The notes below the pieces were generated by a model that saw only the letters and a list, made by a program, of their open reading frames with translations, ran no database searches and had not been told where the DNA came from. A stretch of 64,000 nt of DNA. It comes from JAGNZR01 sp051656905 (GTDB lineage: Bacteria; Fusobacteriota; Fusobacteriia; Fusobacteriales; Fusobacteriaceae). The position numbers and the translations under genes are program-made. Shown here piece by piece: positions 1-8,625 of the stretch (position 1 is its first letter; every line of letters begins with the position of its first letter). The DNA is taken from assembly GCA_051656905.1 (NCBI GenBank), contig JBOFJQ010000010.1, positions 99,521 to 163,520 on the forward strand. The letters are read 5' to 3'.

Positions 1-1
1 G

Positions 2-1084
2 GTAGAAGAAAATTTTAGTATCTTTAGATTAGTAAGAGAATATATAAGAGATACTATACTACGTCCTGAAAGTAAAAGTGTTAGTAATGATGAATTAAAT
101 TCAAATTCAAATGGTTCTTTTGGTAAAAATCTAAATTTAAACTTAGATTTTAAGATTATAAATGGAATAAAAATTGATTTACAAAGTATAATGGGGATTG
201 TAGAAGATATAAAAGGACAGTTAAATGGTAGTGGAAAAATATCAGGAGTTGGAGAGCATTTAAAATTCATAGGATCTTTTGATTTAAGAGAAGGACAATA
301 TGTATTGAATAATAATGATTTTATAATCAGCCAAGGAAGTGTTATTTTTAATAAAGAAAATGATTATTATCCTAACTTTAATCCAATTATTATTTTTGAC
401 TCATATTCTAAAAATTCACAAGACAACTATGAGATATCTTTAAATGGTGAGCTGAAAAAATTAAACTTTAAAATAAAAAGTAATAAAGAGACTTCCAGTG
501 GAAGTTTAGCGAGCTTTTTCTCTGGAGATAAAAAAGGAAATCAAAATGATGCCAATGGACCACAATCATTTTTAGTTGAAAATTTATTGAATAGTCAACT
601 ATCAAATACGTTTTTAAGACCTTTTTCCAACTCGTTAAAGACTATATTTGGGCTTTCTAAATTAAGAATAACATCAGATATAAGTAGTTTTGAAACAAAT
701 TCAGATGTAAATGATCCTGATGGAAATGATAGGAATAATAGTTTTGATTATTCTTTTGGAGCAAAGATTCAAGCAGAGAAGCATCTGTATGATAAATTAT
801 TCTTAGTTGGAGATGTTGGAATAAAAGGAAATGGTCAAAGTTCATCTTCGAATTCAGGAAGTAGGTCTGGGTCAGATTCTGGTGGATCATTCAATAAATA
901 TGATGGATGGTTAGAATATAGAATAGACAATAGTAAGGCAGTTGGGGTAGGAGCGAACAAAGTTCTGAATAACTCTTCAGACTCAGAAACAGTAAATGCT
1001 ACTGAAGATAAAAAAGGAACTATAAATTATTATATAAAATTTATGTTTTATAAAAAATATGATAGTTTTAGCGATATTTTTTAG
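2..1084 (+). CDS. tamB: TamB-like translocation/assembly protein, C-terminal part (5' end outside window)
   Basis: The frame is open from base 2, so this is the last ~360 residues of a larger protein. It looks like the conserved C-terminal domain of the TamB (DUF490) family, inner-membrane-anchored proteins that span the periplasm and act with Omp85 proteins in outer-membrane assembly or lipid transport. Visible family features are the beta-rich block with the GxGxISGVGEHLKFIGSFDL-type repeat followed by a GQYVLNNNDF-like segment near residues 75-105, an amphipathic LLNSQLSN...LRPFSNSLK stretch, and an alternating beta C-terminus ending in aromatic residues. A Ser/Gly/Asp-rich insert sits around residues 280-298. 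It lies directly upstream of bamA, the usual tamB position in this phylum. The family call rests on fold pattern and context, not on catalytic residues. Confidence 0.8.
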   Translation, partial: VEENFSIFRLVREYIRDTILRPESKSVSNDELNSNSNGSFGKNLNLNLDFKIINGIKIDLQSIMGIVEDIKGQLNGSGKISGVGEHLKFIGSFDLREGQYVLNNNDFIISQGSVIFNKENDYYPNFNPIIIFDSYSKNSQDNYEISLNGELKKLNFKIKSNKETSSGSLASFFSGDKKGNQNDANGPQSFLVENLLNSQLSNTFLRPFSNSLKTIFGLSKLRITSDISSFETNSDVNDPDGNDRNNSFDYSFGAKIQAEKHLYDKLFLVGDVGIKGNGQSSSSNSGSRSGSDSGGSFNKYDGWLEYRIDNSKAVGVGANKVLNNSSDSETVNATEDKKGTINYYIKFMFYKKYDSFSDIF

Positions 1085-1092
1085 AAATAGTA

Positions 1093-1121
1093 TTACATTA
1101 AGCAAAAAAATAGTATATAAT
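1093..1121 (+). promoter_or_regulatory. predicted sigma-70-type promoter for bamA
   Basis: TTACAT (1093-1098) and TATAAT (1116-1121) are separated by exactly 17 bases in the 75-base gap between the tamB-like gene and bamA. This suggests bamA and the following envelope genes can be transcribed independently of tamB. Sequence match only. Confidence 0.5.
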
Positions 1122-1159
1122 AAATACAACAATTTAGATATAAGGATGGAGGGAAAAAT

Positions 1160-3214
1160 ATGCGGAAGTTTCTGGCTATACTTTTTGGGATTCTTTTTAT
1201 TAGTTTCACATTTGCTCAAGATTTAGAAATAAGCAAAGACGGTTACACTATAACAGATATAGAAGTAGCAAACAATAGAGAGATACCGGAAGAAATAATT
1301 ACTTCATTAATGGAAACTAAAAATGGAGATAAGTTTCTAACTGAAAATTTACTAAAAGATTATAATACATTAAAGAGTCAAGAATATATTGATTCGGTTG
1401 TAATATACCCTACTATAGTTGAAGGTGGTATGAAGCTAACAGTTAATGTAATAGAAAAAAAAGATACAAAAAAATTATTACAAGATAAAGGAATTATTCC
1501 AAACAGTGAGAGAGAAACAGTTGATTCAACGCTGGTTGTATCTAATATTGTTATAAATGGATTAGTTAACGTATCTAAAAAAGAAGTATTAGAAAAATTG
1601 CCAGTAAAAGTAGGGGCACATTTTTCAGAAAAGAGAGTAGTAAATGGGCAAAGAACTTTTGGAGAGATTGGAAAGTTTAATAGTGTAAACTATCAAATCG
1701 TTGAAAACAATAAAGGGGTAACAGTAGTTTATAATGTTGTAGAAAATCCAATATTAAATGGAATTAATATTGTTGGAAATACACTTTATTCAACAGAAGA
1801 GTTACTTGCATTAATTTCAACAAAACCAGGAGAAGTATTTAGTATTAATACAATTAGAGAAGATAGAGAGAAAATATTAAATAAATATTATACAGATGGT
1901 CATATCTTAGCGGATATGATAGATGTAGATATCAATAATAATATAGAGTTGGAATTTACTATAACAGAAGGAACTGTTAGAGAAGTAACTCCAAAGAAAA
2001 TGATAACAAAAGTAAAAGGTGAAAGAAGAAGACCTACAGATGACGTTTTAAAAACAAAAGACTTTGTTATTGAGAGAGAAGTTGAAATAAAAAAATCAGA
2101 AGTTTTCAATGTTAAAGATTATGATGAAACATCAGCAAATTTAATGAGAACAGGTTTATTTAAAAATGTAAAATATGAAGCTAATGATATTCCAGGTGAT
2201 TCTGAAGGGAAAAGTATGGTTTTATTATTAGAAGAAGAGAGAACAGCATCATTACAAGGAGCAATTTCTTATGGTTCTGAAGTTGGACTTTTAGGAATGG
2301 TAGCTTTAAAAGAAGATAACTGGATGGGAAAAGGTCAAAAAGCAAGTATCCAATATGAGAAATCAAATGAAGGGTATTCAAGTTTTTCAATTAATTTCCA
2401 AGATCCTTGGATTAGAGGAACAAATAGATTATCATGGGGATGGAGTCTTTATAAAACAGATTCTGAACTAGATGATAGTGAGCTGTTTGAAAAAATTAGT
2501 ACTTATGGTGGAAAGATCAATGTAGGAAAAGGACTTTCTAAGTATGTTAGAATAGGATTAGGAACTAAGGCAGAGTATATTGAGGAAAAGGGATCAGATG
2601 ACTATAACGGTGGTTCTTTAACAGATGCATACGGTCTATGGAGTATCTATCCTTATATAACTTATGATACAAGAAATAATCCAATGAATCCAACAAAGGG
2701 AGAGTACGCTAAGTATCAAGTAGAAGGTGGATATGCAGGTGGATATGATGCAGATACTTTTGCTAATACAACATTAGAGTTAAGAAAGTATCACAAAGGA
2801 TTTACTAAGCGTAACACAATGGCATATAGAGTAGTATCAGGAATTATGACAGATACAACTAAAGAATCTCAAAGATTCTGGGTTGGAGGAAACAATTTAA
2901 GAGGTTACGATGGAGGATTCTTCCAAGGTACTCAAAAGGTTGTTGGTACAGTAGAGAATAGAACTCAAATTAATGATATAGTTGGATTCGTATTATTTAT
3001 GGATGCAGGTAGAGCATGGGCACAAAATGGTAGAGACCCTGGATATGAGCATGACGCAGATTTCGCAGATGAAATAGGGGTAGCAGCAGGATTTGGACTA
3101 AGATTAAATACTCCATTAGGACCGTTAAGATTTGACTTTGGATGGCCAATAGGTTCTAAAATTGATGATGAGGGAGGAATGCAGTTCTTCTTTAACATGG
3201 GACAGTCATTCTAA
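1160..3214 (+). CDS. bamA: outer membrane protein assembly factor BamA (Omp85)
   Basis: This is the Omp85-family core of the machinery that inserts beta-barrel proteins into the outer membrane. A signal peptide is clear (about 19 residues, cleaved after TFA). Residues ~25-350 form POTRA-type repeats (for example INGLVNVSKKEVLEKLPVKVG and INIVGNTLYSTEELL), and residues ~360-684 form a 16-strand-type barrel. The loop-6 signature NLRGYDGG is near residue 578, and the protein ends in phenylalanine, as outer-membrane barrels do. At 684 residues it is shorter than the ~800-residue proteobacterial protein, consistent with fewer POTRA repeats. A strong GGAGGG ribosome site precedes the ATG. The order tamB-bamA-skp-lpxD matches envelope clusters in other diderms. 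Confidence 0.95.
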   Translation: MRKFLAILFGILFISFTFAQDLEISKDGYTITDIEVANNREIPEEIITSLMETKNGDKFLTENLLKDYNTLKSQEYIDSVVIYPTIVEGGMKLTVNVIEKKDTKKLLQDKGIIPNSERETVDSTLVVSNIVINGLVNVSKKEVLEKLPVKVGAHFSEKRVVNGQRTFGEIGKFNSVNYQIVENNKGVTVVYNVVENPILNGINIVGNTLYSTEELLALISTKPGEVFSINTIREDREKILNKYYTDGHILADMIDVDINNNIELEFTITEGTVREVTPKKMITKVKGERRRPTDDVLKTKDFVIEREVEIKKSEVFNVKDYDETSANLMRTGLFKNVKYEANDIPGDSEGKSMVLLLEEERTASLQGAISYGSEVGLLGMVALKEDNWMGKGQKASIQYEKSNEGYSSFSINFQDPWIRGTNRLSWGWSLYKTDSELDDSELFEKISTYGGKINVGKGLSKYVRIGLGTKAEYIEEKGSDDYNGGSLTDAYGLWSIYPYITYDTRNNPMNPTKGEYAKYQVEGGYAGGYDADTFANTTLELRKYHKGFTKRNTMAYRVVSGIMTDTTKESQRFWVGGNNLRGYDGGFFQGTQKVVGTVENRTQINDIVGFVLFMDAGRAWAQNGRDPGYEHDADFADEIGVAAGFGLRLNTPLGPLRFDFGWPIGSKIDDEGGMQFFFNMGQSF

Positions 3215-3293
3215 TAAATAATTATTATAAGGTGTTAATTAAGTGATTTGAAATATAAATATCACGAACAAAGATAAACGGAGGATATTATAA

Positions 3294-3776
3294 ATGAAAA
3301 AATTAAGCGCATTAGCATTAATGGCAACATTGTCATTATCAGCATTATCAGCAACAATAGGTTATGTAAATACACAGGAAGTTTTCCGTGGATACTCACA
3401 AACTAAAATAATCCAAACTAATTTAGATAAGGAAAGAAATAGATTAGAAGACGAGATTAAGAAGAAAGAATTAGTTCTTCAAAAAAATCAAGTTGAATTA
3501 CAATCTAAAGGACCTAAAGTAACAGCTGAAGAAAAAACTAAATTCCAAAAAGATGTAGAAGTTTTCCAAAAGTTTGTTAAAGATTCTCAAATTAAATTAA
3601 ACAAAGAAGAAAGAGCAAGACTTCAAGAGATTGAAGCAAGCATCAATTCTGCAGTACAACAAGTTGCTAAAGAAGGAAAATATGAGTATATATTAGAAGG
3701 TGGAGCTGTTAAATTTGGTGGAGAGAATGTAACATCAAAAGTTTTATCAATAATGGAAAAATCTTCAAAAAAATAA
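3294..3776 (+). CDS. skp: OmpH/Skp-family periplasmic chaperone
   Basis: Small periplasmic chaperone of the OmpH/Skp family, which holds unfolded outer-membrane proteins on their way to BamA. The first ~20 residues are a cleavable signal peptide (MKKLSALALMATLSLSALSA). The mature N-terminus TIGYVNTQEVFRGY is the conserved beta-strand opening of the family. Residues ~45-125 are Lys/Glu-rich and heptad-like, the coiled-coil tentacle, followed by a return strand (YEYILEGGAVKFGG). Its 160 residues are typical for the family. It sits between bamA and lpxD, the same order as in Proteobacteria. ATG start with GGAGG 8-9 bases upstream. Confidence 0.9.
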   Translation: MKKLSALALMATLSLSALSATIGYVNTQEVFRGYSQTKIIQTNLDKERNRLEDEIKKKELVLQKNQVELQSKGPKVTAEEKTKFQKDVEVFQKFVKDSQIKLNKEERARLQEIEASINSAVQQVAKEGKYEYILEGGAVKFGGENVTSKVLSIMEKSSKK

Positions 3777-3829
3777 TTAATTAACTAACTAATTAATATA
3801 AAAATAAAATATATATGGAGGGGAGAACG

Positions 3830-4846
3830 GTGAGTTATAATTTAATTGACTTAGTAAGCCTTCTTGGATGTGAAACTAAGGGAGATATAAGTACAGAAAT
3901 TATTTCTGGACTTACTCCCTTTTTTCACTCTCAAGAAGATAGTGTAACGTTTGCAGCAGATGAAAAATTTTTAAAAAATATAGGTGGAACAAAGGCTAAG
4001 TATGTAATTGTTCCAAATGGAATACCTCTTCCAGAAATTGGAAAGATATATTTAAAAGTAAGTGAAAATCCAAGAACACTTATGCCAAAACTATTAAACT
4101 TCTTTAAAAAAGAAGTGAAACCTATGAGCAAGATGATAGAAGATTCTGCAAAAATAGGAGAAAATTGTGATATAGCACCAAATGTTTATATAGGACATGA
4201 CGTAGTAATTGGTAATAATGTAAAAATAATGCCACATACTACAATATGCCAAGGTGTTGTAATTGGTGAAGATTCTATAATTAATCCAAATGTAACTATA
4301 AGAGAATTTTGCACTTTAGGTAAAGGGTGTATTATTCAACCAGGAGCAGTAATTGGTGGAGATGGATTTGGGTATATAAAGATTGGTGGAAATAACACTA
4401 AGATAGAGCAGATAGGTTCAGTAGTATTAGAAGACTATGTTGATATAGGAGCTAACACAACTATTGATAGAGGAGCTATAGGAGATACAATAGTAAAGAA
4501 ATATACTAAAATTGATAACTTAGTTCAAATTGCTCATAATGATGTAATTGGTGAAAACTGCTTAATTATATCTCAAGTAGGAATAGCTGGTAGTACAACA
4601 GTTGGAGACAATACTATTTTAGCTGGTCAAGTAGGAGTAACAGGTCATATAACAATAGGAAGCAATGTTGTTATAGGAGCTAAATCAGGTGTTATGAGTG
4701 ACGTTCCAGACAACTCTGGGCTATCAGGTCATCCTTTAGTCGAACATAAAGAAGATATGAGAATAAGGGTAGCTATGAGAAAATTACCAGAAACAATGAA
4801 AAAAATAAAAGATATTGAAAAAAAATTAGATAGCATGTTAAAATAA
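3830..4846 (+). CDS. lpxD: UDP-3-O-(3-hydroxyacyl)glucosamine N-acyltransferase LpxD
   Basis: LpxD adds the N-linked 3-hydroxyacyl chain in lipid A synthesis, using acyl-ACP. The N-terminal ~100 residues are the uridine-binding domain. From residue ~100 to ~290 there is a left-handed beta helix of hexapeptide repeats (IGENCDIAPNVYIGHDVVIG and so on). The catalytic-type histidine lies in the QIAHND segment, and a helical C-terminus follows. I place the start at the GTG at 3830. The in-frame ATG at 3815 lies inside the ribosome site itself (GGAGGGGAG, 3817-3825), whereas the GTG is correctly spaced, giving 338 residues. The presence of lpxD shows that the organism makes lipid A. Confidence 0.93.
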   Translation: MSYNLIDLVSLLGCETKGDISTEIISGLTPFFHSQEDSVTFAADEKFLKNIGGTKAKYVIVPNGIPLPEIGKIYLKVSENPRTLMPKLLNFFKKEVKPMSKMIEDSAKIGENCDIAPNVYIGHDVVIGNNVKIMPHTTICQGVVIGEDSIINPNVTIREFCTLGKGCIIQPGAVIGGDGFGYIKIGGNNTKIEQIGSVVLEDYVDIGANTTIDRGAIGDTIVKKYTKIDNLVQIAHNDVIGENCLIISQVGIAGSTTVGDNTILAGQVGVTGHITIGSNVVIGAKSGVMSDVPDNSGLSGHPLVEHKEDMRIRVAMRKLPETMKKIKDIEKKLDSMLK

Positions 4847-4878
4847 AAGAAGGTAAAAAAAAGATAGGGGTAGCTAAG

Positions 4879-5481
4879 ATGAAAAAAAGAATATATTTTA
4901 ATAAATGTGACGATATGAGGTTTATCTCTCATCTTGATCTATTAAGATTTTTAGAGAGAGTTTTAACAAAAGGAGAGATTCCTGTAAAATATAGTCAAGG
5001 TTTTCATCCAAGACCAAAAATCTCTTTAGGAAATCCCGTTTCATTGGGAACAGAAGCTTTTAATGAAGTTATGGATATTGATTTAGAAACAGATATGGAT
5101 AATGATAAAATATTATCTATAATAAATAATATGAATGTTTTAGGTTTTACAATTTTAAAAGTTGAGGATTGTTTAGATAAAGTTTCTATCGTTGAAAAAT
5201 TTAAAACTGCAATATATAGAATATCTGGAGAAGAAAAAGATATTGATGCTTTAGCAAATTTACTTTCTCAAGAAACAATTATTGAAAGTAAAGAGAAAAA
5301 AGGAAAGATAGTAGAGAGAGACTTAAAAGAAAAAATTTCAGATGTAATAAGAAAGTCTGAAACTCAAATTGAAATTCATATTGCCAATGGCTCACCTAAT
5401 ATTTATATAGAAATGGCAGGGGTAGAGTTAACAAATGTTGAGATACAAAAATTTGGATATATAGAAAGTGAAATAGTTTAA
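4879..5481 (+). CDS. DUF2344 (TIGR03936) radical-SAM-associated protein
   Basis: A 200-residue protein of the DUF2344/TIGR03936 family. In Clostridia and relatives this domain occurs next to, or fused to, a radical SAM protein and often near rng or the rplU-rpmA ribosomal genes. The hallmark N-terminus is clear: YFNKCDDMRFISHLDLLRFLERVL, then GEIPVKYSQGFHPRPKISLG and SLGTEAFNEVMDIDLE. The biochemical role is not established; a tRNA- or ribosome-linked role has been suggested from neighbourhood. Here it stands alone, 13 bases before serS, without its usual radical SAM partner in the window. ATG start; only a weak ribosome site (GGGGTAG) precedes it. Confidence 0.8.
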   Translation: MKKRIYFNKCDDMRFISHLDLLRFLERVLTKGEIPVKYSQGFHPRPKISLGNPVSLGTEAFNEVMDIDLETDMDNDKILSIINNMNVLGFTILKVEDCLDKVSIVEKFKTAIYRISGEEKDIDALANLLSQETIIESKEKKGKIVERDLKEKISDVIRKSETQIEIHIANGSPNIYIEMAGVELTNVEIQKFGYIESEIV

Positions 5482-5494
5482 GGGGGAGTATCAG

Positions 5495-6766
5495 ATGTTA
5501 GATTTAAGATTTATGCGTGAAAACATTGAATTTTTACAAGAAATGTTGGCGAAAAGAGGCTCTAATATGAGTTTAGATGAGTTCCAACAATTAGACGCAG
5601 AAAGAAGAGATATTTTAACGGAAGTTGAAGCTTTAAGAGGAAAGAGAAATATAGTTTCTGCAGAAATTGCTAAAATGAAAAAAAATAAAGAAGATGCAAC
5701 AAAAGAAATAACTGAAATGGGAGAAGTTTCTTCTAGAATTAAAGAGTTAGATACTGTACTTGCTACAGTAGATTCTAAATTAGACTATATTCAAAGAACA
5801 ATTCCTAACATTTTCCATGAAACAGTTCCAGTTGGAAAAGATGAAGAGGATAACGTAGTTATAAGAACATGGGGAACACCGAAAGAGTATTCTTTTGAAC
5901 CTAAAAACCACTGGGAAATAGGAGAGAATCTTGATATTCTTGATTTTGAAAGAGGTGCAAAACTTGGAGGATCAAGATTTGTTATCTATAGAGGAATGGG
6001 TGCTAAATTAGAGAGAGCTTTAATCAGTTTCATGTTAGATACACATACAGAAGAGCATGGATATACTGAGCATATAACTCCTTTCATAGTAAGAAGAGAG
6101 ATTTGTGAAGGAACAGGACAGCTTCCTAAGTTTGAAGAAGATATGTACAAGACAACTGATGATATGTTCTTAATATCAACATCAGAAATAACTTTAACAA
6201 ATATTCATAGAGAAGAGATATTAGATGAGAAAGATTTACCTAAGTACTATACTGCTTACTCACCTTGTTTCAGAAGAGAAGCTGGTTCTTATGGTAGAGA
6301 TATGAAAGGTTTAATAAGATTACACCAATTCAACAAAGTTGAGATGGTAAAACTTTCTACACCAGAAAATTCATATGATGAATTAGAAAAAATGGTTGTA
6401 AATGCAGAAACAATTTTACAAAAATTAGGATTACCTTATAGAGTAATATTATTATGTACAGGAGATATGGGATTTGGAGCAGCTAAAACTTATGATTTAG
6501 AAGTTTGGGTACCAGGTCAAAATAAATATAGAGAGATATCTTCATGTTCAAACTGTACAGATTTCCAAGCTAGAAGAATGGGATTAAAATACAGACCTGA
6601 AGGACAAACAAAAAGTGAGTTTATTCATACTTTAAACGGTTCAGGACTTGCTGTAGGAAGAACACTTGTAGCAATTATGGAAAACTACCAACAAGAAGAT
6701 GGAAGTTTCTTAATTCCAGAAGCTTTAGTACCATATATGAGAGGAGCTACTGTTGTTAAAAAGTAG
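5495..6766 (+). CDS. serS: serine--tRNA ligase
   Basis: Class II aminoacyl-tRNA synthetase that charges tRNA-Ser (and tRNA-Sec where present). Residues ~1-100 form the N-terminal tRNA-binding coiled coil (LDLRFMRENIEFLQEML, then a long charged helical hairpin). Motif 2 is visible in CFRREAGSYGRDMKGLIRLHQF and motif 3 in the GSGLAVGRTLVAIMENYQ segment near the C-terminus. The length of 423 residues is normal. A GGGGGAG ribosome site precedes the ATG. The last codons overlap the start of a membrane-protein gene. No T-box-like leader is present because only 13 bases separate it from the upstream gene. Confidence 0.97.
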   Translation: MLDLRFMRENIEFLQEMLAKRGSNMSLDEFQQLDAERRDILTEVEALRGKRNIVSAEIAKMKKNKEDATKEITEMGEVSSRIKELDTVLATVDSKLDYIQRTIPNIFHETVPVGKDEEDNVVIRTWGTPKEYSFEPKNHWEIGENLDILDFERGAKLGGSRFVIYRGMGAKLERALISFMLDTHTEEHGYTEHITPFIVRREICEGTGQLPKFEEDMYKTTDDMFLISTSEITLTNIHREEILDEKDLPKYYTAYSPCFRREAGSYGRDMKGLIRLHQFNKVEMVKLSTPENSYDELEKMVVNAETILQKLGLPYRVILLCTGDMGFGAAKTYDLEVWVPGQNKYREISSCSNCTDFQARRMGLKYRPEGQTKSEFIHTLNGSGLAVGRTLVAIMENYQQEDGSFLIPEALVPYMRGATVVKK

Positions 6767-7220
6767 TATATTGTTACTTCTTATTAGTAATCTTTATTTT
6801 AATAGAATAGAATTTCTCATTGGAATATTTTGTGTAGTCTTAATAGTAAATTTTATCTATAACAAAGAGATTGGTAAAAAATTTAAGTATATGAAAGTAT
6901 TGATGTTCTTTTATTTAATGACTTCACTATTTCAAATATTTTTTACTCAAAATGGAGAAGTTTTATTTAAGGTTTTTAATATGTACATCACTAAAGAGGG
7001 ATTAATCAACTTTGGTGTTAGTCTTATTAGAATGGTAAACTTAGTTTTAATCTCTTGGCTTATAGGATACAAAAAAATATTTAACAGTTTTGGAAAGTAC
7101 GAAAGGATTATAGAAAATGTAATTTGTATGGTTCCCGAAGTAATGATTCTTTTTAAAAAAAGAATGAGAATAAAATGGTTTTTTAGGCATATTTTAAAGC
7201 AAATAAAGTTAAAAATGTAG
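6753..7220 (+). CDS. EcfT/CbiQ-like small membrane protein, translationally coupled to serS
   Basis: A 155-residue hydrophobic protein with about four membrane-spanning stretches (residues ~4-35, 46-62 and 83-105). It resembles the transmembrane T component of energy-coupling-factor transporters: FFTQNGEVLFKVFNMYITKEGL followed by a long hydrophobic segment, then MVPEVMILFKKRMR, matches the EcfT/CbiQ pattern of FFTPGGEVLF...TREGL and a C-terminal amphipathic helix. It is shorter than typical EcfT (~250 residues), lacking part of the C-terminal coupling helices with their Ala-Arg-Gly motifs. The start is TTG at 6753, inside serS, with GAGGAG at 6741-6746 correctly spaced. No ATP-binding or substrate-binding partner is nearby. 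The family call is inference from pattern; a degenerate or truncated EcfT is possible. Confidence 0.5.
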   Translation: MLKSSILLLLISNLYFNRIEFLIGIFCVVLIVNFIYNKEIGKKFKYMKVLMFFYLMTSLFQIFFTQNGEVLFKVFNMYITKEGLINFGVSLIRMVNLVLISWLIGYKKIFNSFGKYERIIENVICMVPEVMILFKKRMRIKWFFRHILKQIKLKM

Positions 7221-7233
7221 CAGAAATAAATTT

Positions 7234-7260
7234 TTGTTAAATTTGATAATGTGTTAAAAT
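7234..7260 (+). promoter_or_regulatory. possible promoter for the aldolase gene
   Basis: TTGTTA (7234-7239) and TAAAAT (7255-7260) with a short 15-base spacer lie 32 bases before the aldolase start. Weak support because the spacing is suboptimal. Confidence 0.3.
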
Positions 7261-7291
7261 GAGTTGTATTATAAAATTTGGAGGGATAAAG

Positions 7292-8275
7292 ATGGGATAT
7301 AATTACAAAGAATTAGGATTAGTAAACACAAGAGAGATGTTTGCAAAAGCTAACAAAGAAGGATATGCAGTTCCTGCATTTAATTTTAACAATATGGAGC
7401 AAATGTTAGCAATCGTTGAAGCTTGTGCTGAGATGGGTTCACCTGTAATCTTACAATGTTCAACAGGAGCATTAAAATATATGGGGAAAACAGTAACTCC
7501 TTTACTTGCTAAAGCAGCAGTAGATAGAGCTAGAGAAATGGGATCAGATATTCCAGTAGCTTTACACTTAGATCATGGTCCAGATTTAGCAGCAGTAAAA
7601 ACTTGTATAGAGTGTGGATTCTCATCTGTAATGATAGATGGATCACACCATGCTTTTGAAGAAAATATTGCAGTTTCAAAAGAAGTTGTTGAGTATGCTA
7701 AAGGATTCGACGTTACAGTTGAAGGTGAATTAGGAGTTCTTGCTGGTATAGAGGATGATGTAGTTGCAGATTCTCACAAATTTACAAAACCAGAAGAGGT
7801 TGAAGAATTTGTAAAAAGAACTGGAGTGGATTCTTTAGCAATAGCTATCGGAACTTCTCATGGAGCACACAAATTCAAACCAGGTGAGGATCCAAAATTA
7901 AGATTAGATATATTAGAAGAGGTTGAAAGAAGATTACCTGGATTCCCAATCGTTTTACACGGTTCATCAGAAGTTCCAGCAAAATACATTGAAATGTTAA
8001 GAACTTACGGTGGGGAAATTAAAGACGCAATTGGAATTCCTGCTACTGAGTTAAGAAATGGAGCTAAATCAGGTGTAGCAAAAATAAACGTTGATACAGA
8101 CGGTAGACTTGCATTTACAGCAGGATTAAGAAAAGCTTTAATGGAAAATCCTAAAGAGTTCGATTCTAGAAAGTACTTAGGTGCAGGAAAAGAAGAGATG
8201 AAAGGTTATTATAAAACAAAAATAGTTGATGTTTTTGGTTCTGAATCAGCATACAAAAAAGCAGATAAAAAATAA
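7292..8275 (+). CDS. fba: class II fructose-1,6-bisphosphate aldolase
   Basis: Zinc-dependent glycolytic enzyme that interconverts fructose-1,6-bisphosphate with dihydroxyacetone phosphate and glyceraldehyde-3-phosphate in the cytoplasm. Class II features are plain: AVPAFNFNNMEQ near the N-terminus, HLDHGPD with the catalytic Asp and a Zn ligand, VMIDGSHH, GTSHGAHK and VLHGSSEVP with further metal ligands, and the NVDTD phosphate-binding region. An in-frame ATG exists at 7259, but the ATG at 7292 has GGAGGG properly placed at 7280-7285 and begins MGYNYKELGLV, giving 327 residues. A strong terminator follows, so the gene is monocistronic or ends the serS unit. Confidence 0.96.
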   Translation: MGYNYKELGLVNTREMFAKANKEGYAVPAFNFNNMEQMLAIVEACAEMGSPVILQCSTGALKYMGKTVTPLLAKAAVDRAREMGSDIPVALHLDHGPDLAAVKTCIECGFSSVMIDGSHHAFEENIAVSKEVVEYAKGFDVTVEGELGVLAGIEDDVVADSHKFTKPEEVEEFVKRTGVDSLAIAIGTSHGAHKFKPGEDPKLRLDILEEVERRLPGFPIVLHGSSEVPAKYIEMLRTYGGEIKDAIGIPATELRNGAKSGVAKINVDTDGRLAFTAGLRKALMENPKEFDSRKYLGAGKEEMKGYYKTKIVDVFGSESAYKKADKK

Positions 8276-8297
8276 TTAAATAAAATTGATTAAGCAG

Positions 8298-8336
8298 AGT
8301 AGAGAAGATTTTTATAAGTCTTCTCTACTTTTTTTG
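8298..8336 (+). terminator. intrinsic terminator after fba
   Basis: An 11-bp perfect stem (8298-8308 with 8319-8329), a 10-base loop and a following run of T residues. Confidence 0.9.
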
Positions 8337-8346
8337 CGTTTTATAT

Positions 8347-8370
8347 ATGTGATAAAAGCAATTATCACAT
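8347..8370. promoter_or_regulatory. inverted repeat, candidate operator of the hydrogenase operon
   Basis: Perfect 9-base arms, ATGTGATAA and TTATCACAT, are separated by 6 bases, immediately upstream of a promoter-like -35 box at 8371. The TGTGA...TCACA half sites resemble CRP/FNR- or Rex-type operators, but the 12-base gap between them fits neither consensus (N6 or N8). A second small hairpin (CACATTT/AAATGTG, 8366-8383) overlaps its right arm. The intergenic stretch 8337-8625 holds this repeat and two promoters and no convincing gene. Confidence 0.5.
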
Positions 8371-8398
8371 TTGAAAAAATGTGAAGATATAGTACAAT
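8371..8398 (+). promoter_or_regulatory. distal promoter of the hydrogenase operon (P1)
   Basis: TTGAAA (8371-8376) and TACAAT (8393-8398) with a 16-base spacer. It abuts the inverted repeat at 8347-8370, so a factor bound there would sit at about -46 relative to the expected start point. Confidence 0.45.
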
Positions 8399-8518
8399 GT
8401 ATATGGAAGTAAATGTATAAAGGTACATTAAATATAGTTTTAATCAAAATGGTTACAAAAACAGAAATAAATGATTGTAAAATAATATCAAATGATATAA
8501 AAACGGTCACATATGATG

Positions 8519-8547
8519 TTGACAATAGAGCGTTTAATGTGTAGAAT
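8519..8547 (+). promoter_or_regulatory. proximal promoter of the hydrogenase operon (P2)
   Basis: TTGACA (8519-8524) and TAGAAT (8542-8547) with an ideal 17-base spacer, about 80 bases before hydC. A second TATAAT-like box lies at ~8557. Confidence 0.65.
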
Positions 8548-8625
8548 AGACGTAGTATATAATGTTAATTTATTGCTTTTACTTATTTAAGAAACAAATT
8601 AAAATAATATATATAGGAGGAAAAA

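Noticed and set aside
5482..5494. Possible T-box control of serS
   Set aside because: Only 13 bases separate serS from the upstream gene, leaving no room for a leader.
7234..7251. TTGTTAA-like sequence resembling a Rex operator near the aldolase promoter
   Set aside because: The second half site is imperfect (GATAATG rather than TTAACAA), so no operator is claimed.
8413..8544. A 43-codon plus-strand frame in the leader of the hydrogenase operon
   Set aside because: The ribosome site is weak and badly spaced (GGAAG three bases before ATG), the product is not recognised, and the frame runs through the P2 promoter.
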